This document shows, piece by piece, positions 56,877-64,000 of a DNA stretch of 64,000 nucleotides. The translations under genes and the position numbers were made by a program. The stretch comes from Bradysia coprophila (lineage: Eukaryota > Arthropoda > Insecta > Diptera > Sciaridae). The notes beneath the pieces were generated by a model that was given only the letters and a program-made list of their open reading frames with translations, made no database searches and was not told where the DNA came from. The stretch is taken from contig NC_050737.1 in NCBI RefSeq assembly GCF_014529535.1, forward strand, positions 9,530,725 to 9,594,724. Reading direction: 5' to 3'. How positions within the stretch are numbered: position 1 is the stretch's first letter; each line of letters begins with the position of its first letter.

Positions 56877-57669
56877 GATTGCAAAATAAATGTTAACGAA
56901 ATGACAGTTGCTTAAGAAATGTTTGAGTTATATAGTTTTAGTCAGTATATAGCTCTATGAATTAAGAAATTTTCGAAACTAATTTCAACTGAACCTGATA
57001 ATCAAATACAAATTACTGGGTGTATGATTCGTGAAAATGGAATTATTTTATTGGCATTTTTTGATCTAAAACAATTTGATTACACACGTGCGGCTCCGAC
57101 TCCCCATATTTACATGAACATATAATTCTCAACAAATTCTTTGAAAATATCAATTCCAAATCGTACAACAGTTTAAATAATTAATTTCGTTTGATTGTTT
57201 TGTTATCCATCCAAATCATATGGGTGTGGAGATTTCGATTGGCTTTATTTACGTACTTTAACAACGGGATGCATACCAGAAATTAATTTGAAAATGAATA
57301 CCGTCGAATCCTTCACATTATATTATCAAGAACAAGGTAATTTCGCTGTATAAATAAATATATGCTTCTCAAGAACAGCATAAAACATTAATGGCTGGAG
57401 TAGAGATAGAAAAACAAGAAAATAATGCATAGTCGTCAAAGTCTCATAAGAGAGTTCAAGTACAATATGTGTTAGTCTTAAACCACTTTTTGTACTCTGT
57501 GAGCACCCAATAGTAAAGTGTTTGAATGGATCAAATGTACAACTAATAGTGGTAATTTTTCCACTTAATTTTACGTCCTATCCAAATGTCGAATGTTAAA
57601 GTAGCTTCTTTAAGAGGCATCGATGCTTGAATACTGGATTTTAGTTTACTTTTGATGACATCTTTCGAG

Positions 57670-57895
57670 CAGAATCCTTTTTCAAAAAATGTACGACCGC
57701 AATAACGACCACGAATGTGTTAGCTTTCAACAGAAAATATGTAGATTTGGTTGTAGCAGTTTGACTAGCCCTGAGAAAACTGAGCAGTTTATGAAAATTT
57801 CGTCAAACTGCTCACTTTTCTCAGTGCTAATTTTTATTTAAAGCTAACACAATCATGGACGTTATTGCGGTCGTACATTTTCAAAAAGGATTCTG
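57670..57895. repeat. foldback element with CAGAATCCTTTTTCAAAAA ends
   Basis: Arms of about 60 bases: CAGAATCCTTTTTCAAAAA.TGTACGACCGCAATAACG and further in TGTGTTAGCTTT, mirrored on the right. The loop contains a second inverted pair, GCAGTTTGAC and GTCAAACTGC, next to CTGAGAAAA. It spans 226 bases and codes for nothing. Confidence 0.8.
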
Positions 57896-58264
57896 ATGAA
57901 AAGGCAGTGCGAGACATGCAAGGCTACAATTTTAGCTAAGTACCGGCGGCTCTTAACCTTGAAAAGTTCGGTTTACAGAACATTACCCTACTCGCTTAAT
58001 TAGTTATTTAGCTCACTGGAGCTACGCAGTGATAATTATGCAATTAATGAATTAATGAGATGAAATGTTATACTTCATCTCTCACGTTTTGTAAATGAAA
58101 GGTAAACACACCTTCCACCAGAGGTCTCGTTCAACACTTTTATTGGAGCTGCGAATGTGGTCTTATACAGCAAAACTAATGATAAAACAAATAATGAATA
58201 ATGAACTAGATTTGAAATTTGCTAACCAGTAAATTGATGTGTCTTATTTCATGTAGGCGGCAAA

Positions 58265-58385
58265 ATGTTCATTTTGGGTGACGAATGCTCATTTTGGACG
58301 TCATATGTTCATTTTAGGCTTCAAATGTTCATTTTGGGTGCCAAACGTTTAATTTGCTCGTTAAATGCTCATTTAACGTCCAAAA
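58265..58385 (+). repeat. short tandem repeat, about 21-base unit
   Basis: The unit ATGTTCATTTTGGGTGCCAA recurs about five times with changes (GTTCATTTTGG.TG.C), ending at CTCATTTAACGTCCAAAAC. Confidence 0.7.
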
Positions 58386-58469
58386 CAGGTCTTGTGAGAT
58401 TCAGAAATAGTAATTTGTGTGATTGTCTTGGACAGCCGGTTTTAGGTTTTTTACTTGTTGTACATAAGC

Positions 58470-58922
58470 ACGGCAGAGTTAAGTAAACCAGGCAGAAGCA
58501 GAAAACGCAAACACATTCAAAGGAGGGACCCAAATCCCGTTACGATCGTTTACGTATTCGTCAGAGAACTGAGAGTTTGTTTGCTAGATAGAGTTTTGGT
58601 TTCATGCAATTGTATTACCACGGCAGAGTAAAGTAACCCAGGCAAGAGCAGTCGATTTTGACGAGGGACCTAAATTTATAAGTAGGCCTTTGATTTTGAT
58701 GCAAAACGCTTACTAATACAAATGCATGAAACGAATACGTAAACGATTATAACGGGATTCAGGTCCCTTCTTTGAATGTATTTTGGTCGTCGGCTCCTGC
58801 CTGGTTTACTTTACTCTGTCGTGGTATTACTAAGCGGTTTGCACAAAAATCAAAGTCCTACTCATTCATTTAGGTCCCTCGTCAGATCGACTGCTCTTGC
58901 CTGGTTAACTTTATACTGCCGT
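58470..58922. repeat. interleaved pair of foldback elements, CACGGCAGAG tips
   Basis: Four related arms occur in the order A, B, A', B'. A (from 58470, CACGGCAGAGTTAAGTAAAC) pairs best with A' (ending about 58826), sharing a GGAGGGACCC/GGTCCCTTC block. B (from about 58619, CACGGCAGAGTAAAGTAACC) pairs best with B' (ending 58922), sharing AAGAGCAGTCGAT and GAGGGACCTAAAT. The two inverted pairs overlap and do not nest. Confidence 0.75.
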
Positions 58923-59506
58923 TACGTAAGTCTTACATGCTACAAGCAAACAATTGGCACTTGAGATAGAATTCGGCGACACCTTCCGATAAAAAAATGA
59001 CTTAGGGAACAACAAAAGAAAACGTGTAGAACATCGGGTATTGGGTTTTTTTTTGTTAAACAAAATCACATTCCACATATGTGGAATGAAATTTCAGTCA
59101 AATAAACACTAAATTCACATGGGATGCGAATGGAGGAACATATTTGTCTGTAACTGTATTTATATGCAAATCGTAGACTGTCATTATCGACCGAGAAACC
59201 GATTTCGTAAAAAAACAGATTAAAATAAATTATTTTACGACCAATTGATAATTTCATTTAATTTATGTATTTGCGATAATGAGATTCCGACTCGATAATG
59301 AATAAAGATAAATTTATAAGAAAAAAAATATATGAAAATAGCTATAAATAAAATTTGGTTTCTCTATTCTTTTGCCATTGCTTTCAATTTTTAATATCAA
59401 CTGCTATGTCAATTATGTGCATAACCTACAGCAACAAATAGGGAAAAAATAGGAAAATTTACTGTTCGTTTCTTTCACGCCTAAGACACACGAACAATTT
59501 TGATTC

Positions 59507-59600
59507 GCTGAGATCGACAATTATGCTGCGTTTTCCATTATAATACGATTTGTAGCTTACGTTAAACTATGGAAAACGCACCATAATAGTCTATCTCAGC
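59507..59600. repeat. foldback hairpin, GCTGAGAT..ATCTCAGC
   Basis: Arms of about 33 bases: GCTGAGATCGACAATTATG then TGCGTTTTCCAT, mirrored at the right with few mismatches. The loop is about 30 bases. Confidence 0.75.
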
Positions 59601-62282
59601 ACCTCGAAAATCCTCCTATGTTTTCAGTTATAACATCTTTTGTTGGATCCTGCAAGGCTGTTGTAGACGGACGTAAACAATCAAAATAAAATTAGAATTT
59701 ACTTGGCCGGAACCTACTTCATATAGTAACCATCACACTCCAAGGGCCCTAATTTACTACACCGACTTTCACAATTCCCGAAAACTTTAGGGCCTGACAC
59801 CTAGAGCAACACTAATTCCGCTTATATGATTTTCATATACGTTTCCTTCCCTGTATCGTATCATTAGGCCCTTTCATTTCTGTTTTACTTGCACTGCTAG
59901 AGGTAACCATTTTTTTAGCAGATGTACAAATACAGATAGTGTCTGCTCCGAATTCTACCATTCCACAAACGGTCCATTGAACGTATTGGTCCCTATAGTA
60001 CAAACTACGTACGGATCTAAAAAATCACAAACTCTATGATATGAGAAAATTAAATTACTGGATCCGGCTGACTACATTCCAGTACTCTGTTATACCAAAA
60101 ATGTTGTTTATCGAAGAAAATATAAAAAAAACATCCTACGGAGTGTCGCTTCAATTTAACAAAAAAAAAAGTTTGTCTATCGATACAGTTGCTGTAATTA
60201 ACACAGTGTGTACATTCTTATTTGTTTGTTTCATAATTTTAATTCGAGATGACTATCAGTCCAATTTTTTTTTGACAACATAATTGTAGCATAACAACAA
60301 CAACACCTGTAACTATATTCGTTTCAATTGTGCTTTAAATACACAGCGACAATGGGTATACCTTGGCGTCGCTAAGTGGTCAAGTTATATTTCTCATTTT
60401 AATTGATTTTTGATAACATGACATCACACTGTCACATAAATCCAAAAGAATTTTTTTTCTTCAGAAAAAAATAAAAATAAAATTCGAGTCAAATATTGTC
60501 GTTGTATACCGATTACATTGACTGATTACGTGAATATTATCGATATTATTATATATGCCATACCATCTCCAATAATGTGTGGCGCAATAGGTAATAATAA
60601 TTGCCAATTTAAAATCTTATAGTACTTAGTGTATACCGTGAATATTAACGAGAAAATGCTTCATGATTTTCATATTAGTTTCATTAGCACTCTAGTAACT
60701 AGATGTATGGTGAGCCAGTTCTCCGTAAACTTTTTTTTAGAAAACAAAATTCACTTTTCATATCAATAAACGATAAATGAATTGTAATCAGAAATGCTGT
60801 TAGTAAAAAAGCTTTTAGAAGGAAAACAAAAACAAACCGAAAATCTGTTTTGAGACTTACAGAAAACTAACAACGTACAGTACACACGTAATCGAATCGC
60901 ACCCTGCATTTCAATTAGTTTATTTTCACAAACACAATCGTCAAATTTTTAAAATTTTATTTTCTACCCAAAAAGGAGTAATTTCCTTGTAAACTATCGG
61001 ACAGACAATAAATTGCATTCAAATTTTTAACGGTCTTTACTCAACGACGGAAAACTTGTAACTAATATTTTTCGAGCAGCAACGGCATTTTCAAACATCT
61101 GATTCAGTTTATATTAAACAAATATAAAAAAAATTTGCAATGAATGTATTACAAGCTGTATGTACTAGTTCCCTACAATACATATGTACGCACTTCAGTC
61201 GACTACACGGTGTCTTATCTTGAAGAAATTGTTTTAAAGATTTGATATTGTTTCGTCGACATCGAATTTACTATAGTGATCTGTTTTGCACCATTATGTA
61301 TATTATATATGGGTTTAGATCTGTAACAGAATTGCATTATTGAGCGATGTAAACGTTTTCAATTGTGTTATCCAATGTCAGTGGGTGCGGCACAATTTAT
61401 GGACATTTTTCGAAGTAGCAAGAAAAAATGCTTGATCTTTCTATCATAAATGATTGGCAGCTCTAACGATATTATTCTGGTTGGTTCAATTCTGATCTAC
61501 TAAATTCTTAAAAACTTCCAAGGTTCAAACAATCGGACGTTAAAAACAAGATTTTGGGCTACGTTAAGCTCAATTTTAAAAGGTAAATGTTAAAGCTTTT
61601 CAGTGCTTCCAGTTGAACAGCTTGCGTGGAGGGTTGAGCTTTTTTTGAATTACACGAAAAAGAACTGTAAATTCGATTTGATTAAAAAATAAACTTAAAG
61701 CTCTAACGAGCTTTTTCTGCAATGGTACTGACAGTAGTTACAAGTATATACAAATTTATGGAATGAACTGTTTTAATGAAAATATTATATTACAATGGAT
61801 GCTGCGAAAGTAATTCATTACATGAGGTAACAGTTGTGTATGTTTTTGACTAATAAATTTCGGTAACTGACTTTTTATCGCCTTTGGCTCTGAAATACAA
61901 ACTCTACACTTGTTGGAAACCAGTTGCTCAAATGGACACGATTGAGTTAGTGAGTATCACAAAATGGTTTTCGAATTAACTAAATGCATATACTGGTTTA
62001 TTGCTATATATTGCCCATGCTACAGATGAATTTCACAAAGAAATTCGCGTAAAATTAACCGAAAATATTCTTCATGTAATGGATCACTTTCGCAGTAGTT
62101 GTACTGCCAAGTATTGGTCAAATTTCGCATGAGGAAGAAAATAAAAAGGTTTACTCCCTTAAGACATAAGACATTATAATAGACTCTAGGAATGTTAGAT
62201 ATTAGATGTAAAAATATGTTTACAAGCTTATGAACTTTACGTCACTGTTTGTGACAAGGAAAATGCACAAGCATGTAAAATG

Positions 62283-62400
62283 TGTTACTTCACTGTTTGT
62301 AAATGTTTGTTTTGGTTTGTGTGATTACTCCACTCGCCTTCGGCTCGTTCCACAAAGCTCACACTTGCCAAAACAAATATTTACAAACAGTGACGTAACA
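62283..62400. repeat. foldback element with TTCGGCTCG centre
   Basis: Arms TGTTACTTCACTGTTTGTAA and its near-perfect inverse enclose GTGTGATTACTCCACTCGCCTTCGGCTCG. A half copy (ACGTCACTGTTTGTGAC) lies just upstream at about 62240. The element is about 118 bases. Confidence 0.75.
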
Positions 62401-63784
62401 TACTAAAACCATACGATTAATATAAAAAAAACAAAAACTGACTATTTTCAGGTTAAATTAATTTTTATTTGAACAACTTACCTTGAATCGAGAACGTCTT
62501 AGTAAATTTGGAATCAGCAGAAGATCCAATTTACAATTTAAGCCTAAAATTTCGATGAAAATATTATACAAAGATATATTGCCGGTTCGACTTGTTTTGC
62601 GAATTCCTGCAGCTTTTGTTTGATAAACTGCTTGGAATCCTTGGAAATTTGTCGAATAAATTACAGTACTTTTTAACACCTTACCATAACTCTCTGCAAC
62701 ATTTTTCAAATTATACGTGGCTCATACTTCATGTTACTTCTGTTCTACGAAAAATTCTTCAGGTTTGCTTTAGGTATACATAGATTTCTGATGAAAATTG
62801 AGATCAATTTTTCTCAGCGCCTTTACAGACATGTATAGCACCACGGGCCTTCTATTCATGCTATTCCTCATTTCTTAAATGCTGCTATTCATTGAGTCCT
62901 GTAGCATTAATACGGTAACGGTAGTAAATTTTCAAGTTGTGTCCTAATGACCAGCCTCATAGTTTGTGAATATTGAGACACCCCGATGTAGCACGTTATA
63001 CACGTGTCTGAAAGTCACCCATGGAGTGCGAAATTACTACTAGATAGTGTGATTTCCGAGAAACTGAATCTTAGAAATGGGATCGAACTCAATCTGGAGT
63101 GTCAATAGAAAATCTTCGATTTTTCGCGAAGCATTCTGTAAAATGAAAAGTTAGAATTTTTCGGGAAATTATCTGTAAATTATTCTGTCTACGGTTTTCA
63201 GATAATGTAAGAGATTTTTCGTGTAGCATTCCCCTCAACACCCTCTGCGCATCCATTTCCAAAATTCCTAGGATCTACCATGCTCTGCAAACGATACACT
63301 GGTCATTTCACTTTATATCTTACCCATTCAATTTCTTCCAATAGATGCAGTCGGCAATTGCGTCTTGCTTTCTTTATGAGCGCAAAAATAGTACATCTTG
63401 TCACGTCTATACGTTTACAAATTATTGTGCGTCTGACGACATCCTATCAACAAACTATTAATGAAGAAAATGCAAAACAATCGTACTTTCGGAAGTTTTA
63501 ATTTGAAAATGTTTAGGCATCCCGTCAATTTGTTTATGACAAACTAATGCGCTGTGTTATGGGTAAAGGTTAATTAGCTAATAAGCAATTTGATGTCCAA
63601 GGTTTTGTTTAAGAAAATTGTAAAATGCATTCGTTTAAAAAGGTTGTTCAGAGTTGCAGCGAACTTCTTTTTTTTGATTAGACGAGACTTCCAATGTGTG
63701 TGTTTTTTGTACTTAGCCACGTTTATTCTCTCAATGTAGTTTGAAATATTTACAATTAATCGATGATCTCTCGCTATAATGTAA

Positions 63785-63850
63785 TACATGCTGATGGCGT
63801 CGAAACAAGAGTTTGAAACATGAAAAGTACTGTTTTCGACATATGTAAAA
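63785..63850. repeat. diverged CTACATGCGTCGAAA repeat copy
   Basis: In reverse orientation it has ACATGCTGATGGCGTCGAAA, GTTTGAAACATGAAAAGTA and TTTTCGACATATGTAAAAG, matching the module at 34838 and 40483. Confidence 0.6.
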
Positions 63851-64000
63851 GACTACTGTTTTTTCAACATTTTCGTAACAAAATTTTCATTAGATGAGTG
63901 GGTCATCTCTTTCGGTTAACCTCCCTACTTGCGTGAGGACGAAGAAAGGCATACGTTCACTACATACTACAAAGTTCAATAAGACAAGCTTCGTCAAGTT

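Larger units (their letters stand above)
56877..64000. other. gene-free end of the window with foldback repeats
   Basis: I see no gene that can be supported. The open frames are short, AT-rich and without domain signs. Foldback elements are listed separately (57670-57895, 58470-58922, 59507-59600, 62283-62400, 63785-63850), as is a short tandem repeat at 58265-58385. The stretch 59.6-61.8 kb shows nothing I can name. Confidence 0.55.

Noticed and set aside
60041-60283. 80-codon open frame with a hydrophobic segment
   Set aside because: AT-rich composition makes hydrophobic codons common by chance; no family signs and no context support it.
1-64000. tRNA or rRNA genes
   Set aside because: I looked for GGTTCGA-type T-loops with matching arms and for conserved rRNA words and found none that hold up by eye; a covariance-model search was not possible.

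Overview
The window reads as nuclear DNA of an insect, most likely a dipteran and probably a lower (nematoceran-like) fly. It is AT-rich, its genes carry short GT-AG introns, and its recognisable genes are insect ones: the soluble guanylate cyclase alpha subunit Gycalpha99B, the hnRNP F/H protein Glorund, an odorant receptor, an odorant-binding protein and a five-domain chitin-binding protein. The dipteran call rests on resemblance to fly proteins from memory, not on a search.

Layout. At 83-1156 lies the 3' part of a TMEM86/lysoplasmalogenase-family gene. Gycalpha99B fills 4447-7131 in ten exons and looks intact. From 7.1 to 9.0 kb there is a dense patch of foldback (MITE-like) repeats. From 9050 to 24606 is the most striking structure: a 3,563-base segment carrying a Minus-C odorant-binding protein gene, a small acidic-protein gene and two foldback elements is present twice at a constant offset of 11,994 bases, and a complete-looking Bel/Pao LTR element (12613-21039) sits exactly between the copies. 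From 24.6 to 30.6 kb there is no gene; it holds a palindromic 20-mer array and other repeats.

From 30589 to 40171 the minus strand carries elongin B in four exons. Its 8.4-kb last intron holds a same-strand two-exon gene for a MYND-finger plus pRiA4-ORF3-type protein (33462-34329), an opposite-strand decayed C16orf89-like gene (36853-38733) and a crowd of foldback elements. Elongin B itself has a one-base frame break in a T run. Next come an OVCA2/FSH1-type serine hydrolase (41843-42715), a possible 54-residue lysine-rich protein (42837-43184), glorund (43534-48272), the chitin-binding protein (53369-54694) and the odorant receptor (55056-56876). The last 7 kb hold no gene I can support, only foldback repeats, one set of which is interleaved.

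The genes do not form one pathway. Chemosensory genes (OBP, OR) are in the same window but about 31-44 kb apart. The strongest themes are repeat biology: many unrelated foldback families, several with GC-rich near-palindromic centres; a hAT-type MITE with an 8-base target duplication nested in another MITE; and a segmental duplication with an LTR element at the junction. All exon models were made by hand from splice signals and frame continuity; no database search was run.
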